Of a DNA stretch of 64,000 nucleotides, positions 8,456 through 16,448 are shown in pieces. Within the stretch, counting starts at the first letter, position 1. Each line of letters opens with the position of its first letter. The translations under genes were made by a program, and so were the position numbers. The DNA comes from Aeromicrobium sp. (GTDB lineage Bacteria; Actinomycetota; Actinomycetes; Propionibacteriales; Nocardioidaceae). Location of the stretch: contig NZ_JAGLCD010000010.1 of assembly GCF_023146395.1 (NCBI RefSeq), forward strand, positions 62,001 to 126,000, read 5' to 3'. The notes beneath the pieces are model-generated. The model searched no databases. It was not told the origin of the DNA and saw only the letters and a program-made list of their open reading frames with translations.

Positions 8456-9842
8456 GGCCCGGTCCGAGGCGGGTGAGGAGCAGCGGCATTCCGCCGCGGG
8501 GGTGCACCGCCACCAGTGCCGCGGGCCGCGGCCGCGTCCAATCGGACGGTACGGACACGCGGTTGCACATGAGCAGTCGGCTCAGCACGACCACCATCTC
8601 GCCGATCGCGAACTCACGACCGATGCACAGCCGTGGGCCTTGACCGAATGGCAGGTAGCCGGTTCGTCCAGTTCCTGCGCCGAGGAATCGCTCGGGCCGG
8701 AACGCGAGCGGCTCGGACCACGACGCGGCCCGCCGGTGCACGAGCCACGGGCTGATGATCGCCATCGTCCCGGCCGGGACGTCGATGCCGCTGATCATGT
8801 CGGGACCCACCGAGCGGCGCGAGATGGCCCAGGCCGGCGGGTAGAGTCGCAGCGCCTCGTCGACCACGGCCCGCGTCCAGGGAACGGCCTTGCGGTGGTC
8901 GAGCATCGAGACCGGGCGGCCGAGCTCGACCAGTTCCTCGCGCACCCGGTCCTGCACGTCCGGTTGTTCGGCGAGCAGCATGAGGGTCCAGGCGAGCGCC
9001 GCGGCAACCGTCTCGTGACCCGCGATCACCATGGTGACCAGCTCGTCGCGGACCTGCGCGTCGCTCAGCCCGCTGTCGAGGAGGAGACCCAGCAGGTCGT
9101 CGCCGTACACGGACCCGGGGCCGCCTCGACCGTATGCACGTCTCTCGGCCACGAGGTCGGCGGTGATCGCGTCGAGTCGGCGGCGCGTCATCCGGAGCCG
9201 CATGTTCGTCGGCGTCGGCGCCCAGTCGGCCGTCGGCAGGACCGACCGACCGAGCCGGACCACGAGGCCGGCGGCGTTGCTGGTCGCATCGAGCAGCCGC
9301 TGGGCGTGGCCGGACAGGTCGGCAGAGAAGAGCGCCCGACCCACGGCGCCCAGCCCGACGTGGTGGGTCAGCGCCGCGACGTCGACGACGTCACTCGCGC
9401 CCGGTTGGAGGTGCCCAAGACCCTCCACGAGGGCGTGGTCAGCAGCCATGCGAACCTCGTCGCTGACCGCCTCGAGCCGCTGGTGGTGGAAGGCCGGCGC
9501 CGCCAGCCGTCTGTGCTCGATCCAGGCCGGCTCCGCCGAGGCGAGCAGTCCCTGACCGGTGACTCGCGCCAGGGCGCCGTACTGGACGGTCCTCTTGACC
9601 CAGTTGCGATTGGCCTCCTGCAGCACATGCCGAACGTCGTCAGGGTCGTTGACCAGCAGGGCAGGCGGGCCGGGGACCGGGAACGCCACCAGGTCGCCGT
9701 ACTGCTCCGATACCCGTCTGAGGAAGGACAGCGGGTCGCGGCGCACCGAGTGGAAGGCCTTCGCCATGTCGAAGGGTGTCGGTCCGTCGACGCCGATGTC
9801 GGTGGGCTGCATCGACTGGAGGCGGGTGGTGGTGATACTCAC
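8448..9842 (-). CDS. Cytochrome P450, probable carotenoid oxygenase
   Basis: P450 of 464 residues with all core motifs: I-helix AGHET at 274-278, ExxR as EALR at 329-332, the PERF segment at 383-386 and the heme loop FGQGPRLCIG at 399-408 with C406 as thiolate ligand. The overall layout resembles the CYP175-like soluble P450s that hydroxylate carotenoid rings. It sits between the lycopene cyclase genes and the glycosyltransferase, overlapping crtYd by ATGA and the glycosyltransferase by eight bases, so it most likely places the hydroxyl that is then glycosylated. It could instead oxidise a terminal methyl, the role of CrtP in staphylococci. No ferredoxin gene is adjacent. Confidence 0.9.
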   Translation of the reverse strand: MSITTTRLQSMQPTDIGVDGPTPFDMAKAFHSVRRDPLSFLRRVSEQYGDLVAFPVPGPPALLVNDPDDVRHVLQEANRNWVKRTVQYGALARVTGQGLLASAEPAWIEHRRLAAPAFHHQRLEAVSDEVRMAADHALVEGLGHLQPGASDVVDVAALTHHVGLGAVGRALFSADLSGHAQRLLDATSNAAGLVVRLGRSVLPTADWAPTPTNMRLRMTRRRLDAITADLVAERRAYGRGGPGSVYGDDLLGLLLDSGLSDAQVRDELVTMVIAGHETVAAALAWTLMLLAEQPDVQDRVREELVELGRPVSMLDHRKAVPWTRAVVDEALRLYPPAWAISRRSVGPDMISGIDVPAGTMAIISPWLVHRRAASWSEPLAFRPERFLGAGTGRTGYLPFGQGPRLCIGREFAIGEMVVVLSRLLMCNRVSVPSDWTRPRPAALVAVHPRGGMPLLLTRLGPGRG

Positions 9843-10207
9843 GTGGAGTCGCGCTCCTCGGCGCTGGTCCGGTGTGGCTCGGGCTCACGGGACCGCTGCC
9901 CGAGCCAGACCCAGGCGACGACCGAGGTGAGGACCAGGGCAAAGCCGAAGAGAAGGTCCTCGAGGGGCGCGTACAGGATGCGACCCTCGCCGAGTCGTAC
10001 CACGCGGTCGTTGCCGACGATCGTCTCGGGGTTGTACTGGACGATACGGCGTCCGGTCAGCCAGCCGTTGGTGAGCAGTTGGAAGAACACGATGATCGCG
10101 TAGGCCGACCACCAGTCCCGGGTGCTCGTCACGCGTGTCCCGGCGACCCATCTGTCGAGGACGACGGCGAGCGCCACTGCGAGCATCGCGAGGGCCGTGT
10201 AGCTCAT
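9839..10207 (-). CDS. crtYd: Lycopene cyclase domain protein, CrtYd-type subunit
   Basis: Integral membrane protein of 122 residues, the second half of the heterodimeric lycopene cyclase known from actinobacteria. Three hydrophobic helices are visible, with PETIVGNDRVVRLGEGR and the diagnostic APLEDLLFGF near residue 90. The start at ATG 10207 overlaps the TGA of crtYc (ATGA) and the end overlaps the P450 start in the same way. A longer open frame upstream is antisense noise over crtYc. With CrtYc it should convert the ends of lycopene to ionone rings; ring type (beta or epsilon) cannot be told. Confidence 0.88.
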   Translation of the reverse strand: MSYTALAMLAVALAVVLDRWVAGTRVTSTRDWWSAYAIIVFFQLLTNGWLTGRRIVQYNPETIVGNDRVVRLGEGRILYAPLEDLLFGFALVLTSVVAWVWLGQRSREPEPHRTSAEERDST

Positions 10208-10539
10208 CGCCCACCCCCTTGCAGGCCGCGTCGGCGGGCGACCGCTACGGCCTCGAAGGTGAGCACGGACACGATCGGGATGACGACGAAGAACCCGATC
10301 TCCTCCAGCGGTAGTCCGGCGACGCGCGGCGGAAGGGTCTGGTCCTCGTCGAACCACCAATGCCCGGCGTGGGTGGCGCAGAGGTCCCACAGCAGGAATG
10401 GTGTTCCGGCGAGCCCGATGGTCAGCAACAGCCTGCGCGGTTGTCGAAGCACCGAAAGCCCGAACGCAGGCACTAGCGGCAGTGTGCCGGCGAGGCAGAA
10501 GGCAAGCATGGCGACGTACGCCCAGTGGGTCCAGGTCAT
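10204..10539 (-). CDS. crtYc: Lycopene cyclase domain protein, CrtYc-type subunit
   Basis: Integral membrane protein of 111 residues forming the first half of the heterodimeric lycopene cyclase. Helices at about 7-28, 38-52 and 75-100 surround the motif LPLEEIGFFVVIP, which corresponds to the PLEE signature of this cyclase type. It starts ten bases after crtI and is coupled to crtYd by an ATGA overlap. No lycopene elongase (UbiA-type) gene is in the cluster, so these subunits more likely cyclise C40 lycopene than a C50 chain. Confidence 0.9.
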   Translation of the reverse strand: MTWTHWAYVAMLAFCLAGTLPLVPAFGLSVLRQPRRLLLTIGLAGTPFLLWDLCATHAGHWWFDEDQTLPPRVAGLPLEEIGFFVVIPIVSVLTFEAVAVARRRGLQGGGR

Positions 10540-10549
10540 GGGGCGTCGC

Positions 10550-12151
10550 TCATCGGCTCACCGGGAGCACCGAGCGGTCACCGGCGAGCCGCTTGAGCAC
10601 GAGCTCGGCGCTGATCAGGCACATCGGCAGGCCGACGCCGGGCACCGTGCTCGCGCCGGCGTAGAGAAGGCCGTCGACCTTGGTGGAGGCGTTGCCCGGC
10701 CGGAAGAAGGCGCTCTGCCGCAGGGTGTGCTCGAGGCCGAGGGCGCCGCCCCGCCAGGCGTGGTAGCGGGTCGCGAAGTCCTGCGGGCCGATCGTGTGGC
10801 GCACCCGGATCCGCTCGCGCAGGTCGGCGATGCCTGCCCACGCCGCGATCTGGTCGATGGCGGCGTCCGCAGCGCGCTCGACCTGTGCCGATCCCTCCCG
10901 GTCCTCACCGCCCGACCCGATCGAGACGTCGGCCGGCACCGGGACCAGGACGAAGAGGTTCTCGCAGTCCGGGGGCGCCACCGAGGGATCGGTAGCCGAG
11001 GGCTTGCAGACGTAGACCGACGCGGGTTCAGGCACCCGGGCGTGTGTGCCGAAGATGTCGCCGAAGTTGGCCTCCCAGTCGGAGGTGAAGAACAGCGAGT
11101 GGTGCGGGAGCTGGGGCAGTCGACCATCGACGCCCAGCATCGCGAGCACCGCGCCGGGTCCGGGGGAGCGGTCGCGCCAGGCGGATTCTGGATGGGTCTG
11201 CAGTTCGCGTGGCAGCAGCGCGGTCTCGAGGTGGTGGAGGTCGGCCGCACCGACGACCACGTCGGCCATGACCGTGCGCGGCCCCTTGGGACCACCGTGC
11301 TCGACTCCGGTGACGACCATCCTCCCGTCCCGCTCCGCCGCGAGGACCCGGGTGACCGGTGCGCCGGTACGAAGGCGAGCACCGTGCTTCTCAGCAAGGT
11401 TTGCGATCACTTCGATGAGTCGGGTGAAGCCGCCCTGCGGGTAGAGCACGCGATCGCCGAGGTCGAGCCTGCTCATCAGGTGGTACATGCTCGGGGCCCT
11501 GTTCGGTGAGGAGCCGAGGAAGACCGCCGGGTAGCCCAGCACCTGCCGGATCCGCTCGTCCTCGAAGCGAGACGCCACGTGCTGTTCGAGTGACCGCGTC
11601 AGCAAACGCGCCAGCGTTGGCGCGCGCCTCACGATGTCGGGGTGGAGGAAGGCGGAGGGGGAGTCGAAGTTGCTGTAGAGGAACCTTCGCAGCGCCACGT
11701 CGTACGTCTCGCCCGCCGAGGCGAGGTAGGCGTCGAAGCGTTCGCCGGCGCCCGGCTCCAGCCGCTCGAACAGTGCGCGGTTGTGCGCGACGTCGGGACG
11801 GACGTCGACGGGGTCGCCGTGGCGCTCGAAGAAGACCCGGTAGCTCGGGTCGAGCGTGACCAGGTCGAGCTCGGACTCGGCGGTCGTGCCGAGCAGCGCG
11901 AAGAAGTGGTCGAACACCTCGGGCATGAGGTACCACGAAGCGCCGGTGTCGAAGCGGAAGCCGTCGCGCTCGATGCTGCCGACCCGACCCCCGAGCTCAT
12001 CGTTCTTCTCCAGCAGTTCGACGCGGTGGCCGTGCGCCGCAAGCAGGGCCGCCGTGGCCAGTCCCGCGATGCCGCCACCGATGACGACGACCTCGAGCGA
12101 GGACCCAGTCCGGGGCGAGGTCACTCGACGGCCGCGCAGCCCGATCTTCAC
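10550..12151 (-). CDS. crtI: Phytoene desaturase
   Basis: FAD-dependent desaturase of 533 residues that converts phytoene to lycopene. The dinucleotide-binding motif VVVIGGGIAGLATAALLAAHG near residue 20 and LEKNDELGGRVGSIERDGFR follow the amine-oxidase pattern; the C-terminal signature LLYAGASTVPGVGLPMCLIS matches the bacterial CrtI motif. I chose GTG 12151 because GGAG lies seven bases upstream; a second GTG at 12124 lacks a site, and longer extensions run over unrelated sequence. The 130 bases between it and crtB are the largest gap inside the upper operon. Confidence 0.95.
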   Translation of the reverse strand: MKIGLRGRRVTSPRTGSSLEVVVIGGGIAGLATAALLAAHGHRVELLEKNDELGGRVGSIERDGFRFDTGASWYLMPEVFDHFFALLGTTAESELDLVTLDPSYRVFFERHGDPVDVRPDVAHNRALFERLEPGAGERFDAYLASAGETYDVALRRFLYSNFDSPSAFLHPDIVRRAPTLARLLTRSLEQHVASRFEDERIRQVLGYPAVFLGSSPNRAPSMYHLMSRLDLGDRVLYPQGGFTRLIEVIANLAEKHGARLRTGAPVTRVLAAERDGRMVVTGVEHGGPKGPRTVMADVVVGAADLHHLETALLPRELQTHPESAWRDRSPGPGAVLAMLGVDGRLPQLPHHSLFFTSDWEANFGDIFGTHARVPEPASVYVCKPSATDPSVAPPDCENLFVLVPVPADVSIGSGGEDREGSAQVERAADAAIDQIAAWAGIADLRERIRVRHTIGPQDFATRYHAWRGGALGLEHTLRQSAFFRPGNASTKVDGLLYAGASTVPGVGLPMCLISAELVLKRLAGDRSVLPVSR

Positions 12152-12281
12152 GCGCGATCTCCGCAGTTCGCGTCGGTGCGCTGCAGGCCGCATCCCCGGG
12201 GGAACCGCAACAATGCAACGCCGAGGATGCTGCTCCGTGGCGTTGATGCAGACACAGGACTCCGATCCGGGAACGAGGAAT

Positions 12282-13166
12282 TCACTTGTGTCCCATCCAG
12301 AGCGCACCCGCGACGATTCGAAGTTTGACTCCATCCGGCACACGCACCCGGGATCGACGGATCTCCGACGGGGGTGTGCTTCGCAGGCGGGTGGACAGCT
12401 CAGTGAAGGTTCCATGCGCCGCGACCACGGCCCGGCGACTGCTCGGAGGTAACTGCTCGATCGCAGCTGCGGCGGCTACGAGGTCTCCGTCGAGGTCGTC
12501 GAGAAGACGATCACGGTCGCGTTCAGAAAAGGTGGCGACGTCGAGACCGGGAAAGTAGGCGCGCCCGAGCAGGTCGTGGTCCTCGGCCAGATCCCGCAGG
12601 AAGTTCAGCTTCTGGAATGCGGCTCCAAGCCGCCGCGCGCCGTTCGACAACCGGTCGTAGGCTGCCGCCGGATCCGATGGTCCGTCCGGTGCCGCGAGAA
12701 ACGCCCGAAGGCACATCAGGCCTACGACCTCGGCCGAGCCGTACACGTAGGTTCCGAAGGATGCTGTGGTGTGCTCGCTGAGGCGCAGGTCCATCCGCAT
12801 TGAGTCGAAGAAGGGGGTCACGAGATCCTCACGAATTCCCACGGACACAGCCGTTCGGGCGAACGCATGGACGACCACGTTCCCGCTGTAGCCGACGTCG
12901 AGAGAGTGGTTCACGTCTTGCTGTAGCCAGTCGAGCATGCGCTCTCGGGCGGCTCGACTGAGACCGGGGTCGGGGTTGTCGACGATCTCGTCGGCAACCC
13001 GGACGAGCGCGTAGACGTTTCGGACCTGGCTACGAACTGGTTGTGCCAGCAGCCGCGAGGCGAGCCCGAAGGAACTGGAATACTGGCGGATCACCACGGC
13101 GGCGCTGCTCTCGGCGACACCGTCGTAGACATTGCCGATCCGATCTCGACGCCGACACGGGGTCAT
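12282..13166 (-). CDS. crtB: Phytoene synthase
   Basis: Head-to-head condensing enzyme of 294 residues making phytoene from two geranylgeranyl diphosphates. Both aspartate-rich sites are visible: VRVADEIVDNPD near residue 56-67 and QKLNFLRDLAEDHDLLGRAYFP near 188-210. The ATG at 13166 overlaps the crtE stop (ATGA). Length is normal. The N-terminus has an unusually basic start (CRRRDR) before the conserved region. Confidence 0.95.
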   Translation of the reverse strand: MTPCRRRDRIGNVYDGVAESSAAVVIRQYSSSFGLASRLLAQPVRSQVRNVYALVRVADEIVDNPDPGLSRAARERMLDWLQQDVNHSLDVGYSGNVVVHAFARTAVSVGIREDLVTPFFDSMRMDLRLSEHTTASFGTYVYGSAEVVGLMCLRAFLAAPDGPSDPAAAYDRLSNGARRLGAAFQKLNFLRDLAEDHDLLGRAYFPGLDVATFSERDRDRLLDDLDGDLVAAAAAIEQLPPSSRRAVVAAHGTFTELSTRLRSTPPSEIRRSRVRVPDGVKLRIVAGALWMGHK

Positions 13167-14206
13167 GCAGCGGCTCCCGGGCCGCCGGTGAGCGCGTCGG
13201 GTTGTGCGAGCGCCTCGACGAGCATGTGCGTGGGGAGCCCGACCTCGTCCAGGAGCGACCGCGCGTCTTGCACGTACTCGCCGACGAGGTGCTCGACGAA
13301 ACGTCTGGATCCGCTTGCAATCAGAAGGTCCCGGGCGCGTTGCAACTCATCGCTGTCGAGTTCTCGACCCACATAGCGCGACAGGTCTGCCCACGTCGGC
13401 GTTGATCGAGCGTGGACGATGAGCGGCGTCTGCTTGTTGGTGCGAAGGTCGCCGGTCGCGCTCTTGCCGGACACCTCGGGATCACCGAAGACACCGATGA
13501 GGTCGTCCTTGAGTTGAAAGGCGATGCCAACCAGACGCCCGGCCTGCCCCAGCCGCTCGACCGTGTCCTCGTCGGCGCCAGCAAGCAGTGCCCCAGCCTG
13601 CAGAGGAAGGCTGAAGGAGTATGCGCCGGTCTTCTGCTCCTCCATCGCCAGACTTTCCTGAAGGCTCGCGCGTGCGTGATGCAGGGAGAGTCGAACGTCG
13701 GCCAGTTCGCCGGCGGCGGAGGTGTGCAGGCCGACGTCGAAGAGGTCGAGGAGCTGACGCACCACCGGTGCGGGTGCGCCACAGACGGCGACCGCCCGGA
13801 TCGCGGTGGCCAATGCGAGGTCGCCGGCGAGGATGGCTGCGGTGCGGCCGTAGTGGTCGGCGTCCTCGGAGTTCAGATGCAGGGAAAGCGCCGTCTGGGC
13901 GAACGTACCGTTCACGTTCAGTCGACCCCGGCGCATCACGTCGCCGTCGATGAGGTCGTCGTGGATGACGAAAGCCGTGTGGAGCAGCTCAAGTGCGGCG
14001 CCCACCTCGGCGGCCGCCGCCTCCTGGTGTCCACCCAACGCGTCGTGGGTCGACATCAGGAGGTACGGGCGGAACCGTCTGCCGCCCTCCGTCGCGGACC
14101 GCAGTGAGTCCCACAAGGCGACCTGCTCGGGACCCACGAACTCGGCTCGAGCCCGACCGGCGCCCAGCAGCCGTGCCAGCGCCTCATCCGTCGATCGGTT
14201 CTGCAT
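13163..14206 (-). CDS. crtE: Geranylgeranyl diphosphate synthase
   Basis: Trans-polyprenyl synthase of 347 residues building GGPP for CrtB. The first aspartate-rich motif appears as HDDLIDGD near residue 82-89 and the second as QLKDDLIGVFGD near 232-243; the K-T-G-x-Y-S segment (QKTGAYSF) lies between. It is the first gene of the leftward operon, preceded by AGGAAAGAG about ten bases before ATG. The divergent MerR-DICT gene begins 80 bases away, and the shared spacer carries a direct repeat that may be its operator. Confidence 0.95.
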   Translation of the reverse strand: MQNRSTDEALARLLGAGRARAEFVGPEQVALWDSLRSATEGGRRFRPYLLMSTHDALGGHQEAAAAEVGAALELLHTAFVIHDDLIDGDVMRRGRLNVNGTFAQTALSLHLNSEDADHYGRTAAILAGDLALATAIRAVAVCGAPAPVVRQLLDLFDVGLHTSAAGELADVRLSLHHARASLQESLAMEEQKTGAYSFSLPLQAGALLAGADEDTVERLGQAGRLVGIAFQLKDDLIGVFGDPEVSGKSATGDLRTNKQTPLIVHARSTPTWADLSRYVGRELDSDELQRARDLLIASGSRRFVEHLVGEYVQDARSLLDEVGLPTHMLVEALAQPDALTGGPGAAA

Positions 14207-14236
14207 GGCGTCTCTTTCCTCGGGAGGTCTGACAGT

Positions 14237-14269
14237 AATCTATGCAAGAGTGACAACTCAATCTACGCA
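14237..14269. promoter_or_regulatory. Direct repeat in the crtE / MerR-DICT divergent promoter
   Basis: Two near-identical decamers, AATCTATGCA (14237-14246) and AATCTACGCA (14260-14269), lie 23 bp apart, about two helical turns, in the short spacer between the divergent start codons. The region is distinctly A+T-richer than its surroundings. Candidate operator for the adjacent regulator; binding is inferred. Confidence 0.45.
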
Positions 14270-14287
14270 TCATGAATGGATCGGTTG

Positions 14288-15190
14288 ATGTCGGACGGTG
14301 TGGTCCACAGCCTGAGCATCGGTGAGCTGTCCGCGCGCACCGACGTACCGGTCGCCACCTTGCGAAGCTGGGAGCAGCGCTACGGCTTCCCGTCGGCAGC
14401 CCGGGAGGCCGGGCGTCATCGTCGGTTCTCCGAGGGTGACGTCGAGGACGTCCTTCAGGTGAAGCGGCACCGCAGTGCCGGCCTGGGCCTCGCTGCCGCA
14501 GTCCGGCGAGTTGCCATCGATTCGGGTCACGGCAGCTCCGTGTTCGCCCAGGTGCGTCGGCTGCATCCCGAACTCACGCCTCGGGTGATGTCGAAAGCTG
14601 CGCTCACCGCTGTGAGCCATGCGATCGAGGACGAGTGCTGTGCGCGGGCGGCGCTTCCGCGGCTGTTCGGGGGGTTCCAGACATCTGAGTTTCTGCGCGC
14701 CTCGCGCATCCGGTGGAACGAGTTGGCGCGAACCTCCCAGGTGACGGTCGCGTTCGTCGATGTTGCATCGGCGAGCCGACGGAACGAGGCGCCTAGTGCC
14801 CTCATGGAGATCCCCACGCCTGCGGCATCGCCTCTGAGAAGGGAGTGGTTCGTCATCTGCGATGCGGAGGATCTGCCGGCGCTGCTGATCGCTGTGGAGC
14901 TGCCAGCGAGCCGCCCACGCCCGGACGGGGGTCGCACCTTCGAGATGGTCTGGTCCGCCGACCCTGCCGTCGTGCGCAGTGCGGCACGGGTGGCAGCGGC
15001 GCTCGCGGACGACCACCTCCCCGGACAGAGATCGTTGAGTGACCTCATTCCCTTCGACGACCCTGCGCCCGCCTCCGAGGACCTGCGCCGCGCGGGAGAA
15101 CTGTTCGACCGGGTGATCGGATATCTCGACCGGACGCTGGGACGACGCGAGTCCGCCTCGAGGCCCGACGCCGGCCCGGCAGGGGCCTGA
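14288..15190 (+). CDS. MerR-family regulator with DICT sensory domain
   Basis: Regulator of 300 residues. An N-terminal MerR winged helix (SIGELSARTDVPVATLRSWE, then RYGFPSAAREAGRHRRFSE, about residues 10-60) is joined to a long C-terminal region with LHPELTPRVMSKAALTAVSH and ELARTSQVTVAFVDVAS, characteristic of DICT domains that sense light or metabolite signals in front of varied outputs. It is divergent from the carotenoid operon and is the obvious candidate to control it. An ATG four codons upstream (14276) is an alternative start. The SRPBCC gene 52 bases downstream is probably co-transcribed. No B12-binding motif of the LitR type is seen. Confidence 0.82.
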   Translation: MSDGVVHSLSIGELSARTDVPVATLRSWEQRYGFPSAAREAGRHRRFSEGDVEDVLQVKRHRSAGLGLAAAVRRVAIDSGHGSSVFAQVRRLHPELTPRVMSKAALTAVSHAIEDECCARAALPRLFGGFQTSEFLRASRIRWNELARTSQVTVAFVDVASASRRNEAPSALMEIPTPAASPLRREWFVICDAEDLPALLIAVELPASRPRPDGGRTFEMVWSADPAVVRSAARVAAALADDHLPGQRSLSDLIPFDDPAPASEDLRRAGELFDRVIGYLDRTLGRRESASRPDAGPAGA

Positions 15191-15242
15191 GGACCCGGGC
15201 AGATCGCAGCCTCGGTCCCCGCACGAGAGAGCGAGTATCCCC

Positions 15243-15719
15243 ATGCTGAACAGCTTCAGCGTCACCCGTCGCGAGGAGATCGTCATCGATCAGGAGATCG
15301 ATGACGTCTGGAGCGTGCTGCTCCAGCCCGACGTCTGGGTGCGTCACACCCCGTTCCTTCGCGCCATCACCGTTCTTGACGAGGATCATTGGCGATGGGA
15401 GATCGCGGGCATTGCCTGGCCCGGAGGCACCATTGGGGCGGTGATGACCGAGCGGATGCGGCGGATCTCGCCGCGCTGCCTCACCTTCACCCATCTGCCA
15501 GGCGACCGCCCGGAGGTAGCTGGAGCCGACGGCCGTTTCGATCTCTCGCCTGTCCAGGGGAATCGGTCGACGCTGCTGGACTTCACCATGACCGTGACGG
15601 CACGCCTCCCTCTGCCACGCTCAGGCTCTGCCGTTGTTCAAGCTGCCATGCGCCAGGTCCTGACGCGGATGCTCAAGGCTTTCGTGCGCGGGCTGGCTGC
15701 CGAGGTCGAGCCCCGGTGA
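15243..15719 (+). CDS. SRPBCC-family protein
   Basis: Protein of 158 residues with the START-like layout: REEIVIDQEIDDVWSVLLQP at the N-terminus, WRWEIAGIAWPGGTIGA in the middle strands and a long C-terminal helix (QAAMRQVLTRMLKAFVRGL). Such proteins bind hydrophobic ligands or act in cyclase-like reactions; a link to carotenoid handling or sensing is suggested only by position behind the MerR-DICT gene. GAGAGAGCGAG precedes the ATG. Ligand unknown. Confidence 0.75.
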   Translation: MLNSFSVTRREEIVIDQEIDDVWSVLLQPDVWVRHTPFLRAITVLDEDHWRWEIAGIAWPGGTIGAVMTERMRRISPRCLTFTHLPGDRPEVAGADGRFDLSPVQGNRSTLLDFTMTVTARLPLPRSGSAVVQAAMRQVLTRMLKAFVRGLAAEVEPR

Positions 15720-15804
15720 ACGCCTCATCTGGACGCGCAGCGCCCCGATTGGGTTCCCAATGTGCTGTTTTGCCTTTTGGGCACTGAACTGCCACGCTGA
15801 TGAC

Positions 15805-16410
15805 ATGACGCGAACGGGACTGCGCGAGCTGAAACGTGAGGCGACCGCACAGGCCCTCGCCGAGGCTGCTTTCGTGCTGACCAGGACGCGCGGGCTCGAC
15901 GGCTTCGTGATCGATGACGTGGCAGAGCTGGCGGGGTATTCGCGCCGTACGTTTGCCAATCACTTCTCGTGCAAGGAGGCGGCCGTGGCGGCGGTGACCT
16001 ACCCAGGCATCACCGCAGCGGGTGACGCGCTGGAGGACGTCTCGGAGGACGTTCCCTTGCTCGACGCGATCCAGGCGGTGCTCCAGCTGCAGCTCACGAC
16101 CGAGAGCCTCTCGCGCATGCGCGAGGTCATCAGGCTGGCTGACAGGTTCCCCTCGTTACAACCGCACGTGCTTGCTGTGCAGTACCAGATGCGGCTGGAG
16201 GCTGAGCAGCGAGTGCGATCGGTGGCGGGCGACCGATACGGCCAGACCTATGTGCCACTTCTCTTCAGCGCGCTCTACGGCATGGTCTCGGCCGCGCTGG
16301 AAGGGTCGGTGGATGTCCGTCTTCCCGGGGACGTCGACGTAAGTCCTGATTCGATCGACTTCGACCAGTTCCTCGACGTGGCCTTCAACCACCTGCGCAC
16401 CGGTTTCTGA
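15805..16410 (+). CDS. TetR-family regulator of the adjacent MMPL exporter
   Basis: TetR repressor of 201 residues. The N-terminal HTH reads ATAQALAEAAFVLTRTRGLD, then DDVAELAGYSRRTFANHFSC, where the usual Y-HF becomes FANHFS. The C-terminal half is the ligand-binding helical region. Start at ATG 15805; the open frame reaches 15760 but the first 15 codons are non-homologous. The gene ends 38 bases before the MMPL transporter on the same strand, the usual arrangement for a local repressor of an exporter. Confidence 0.85.
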   Translation: MTRTGLRELKREATAQALAEAAFVLTRTRGLDGFVIDDVAELAGYSRRTFANHFSCKEAAVAAVTYPGITAAGDALEDVSEDVPLLDAIQAVLQLQLTTESLSRMREVIRLADRFPSLQPHVLAVQYQMRLEAEQRVRSVAGDRYGQTYVPLLFSALYGMVSAALEGSVDVRLPGDVDVSPDSIDFDQFLDVAFNHLRTGF

Positions 16411-16448
16411 TCCCGGATCCACCCCCTTCCTCCAGAGGAGAGACCTGC

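Noticed and set aside
9839-10539. C50 carotenoid (lycopene elongase-coupled) pathway
   Set aside because: CrtYc/CrtYd-type subunits also occur in C50 clusters, but no UbiA-type elongase gene is present.
8064-11509. Very long plus-strand ORFs (679 and 545 codons) across the carotenoid operon
   Set aside because: They are antisense shadows of the P450, glycosyltransferase, cyclase and crtI genes, which show complete motifs.
10550-12415. Extended crtI start at 12415
   Set aside because: The additional 88 codons overlap the end of crtB and lack homology; GTG 12151 has a good ribosome-binding site.
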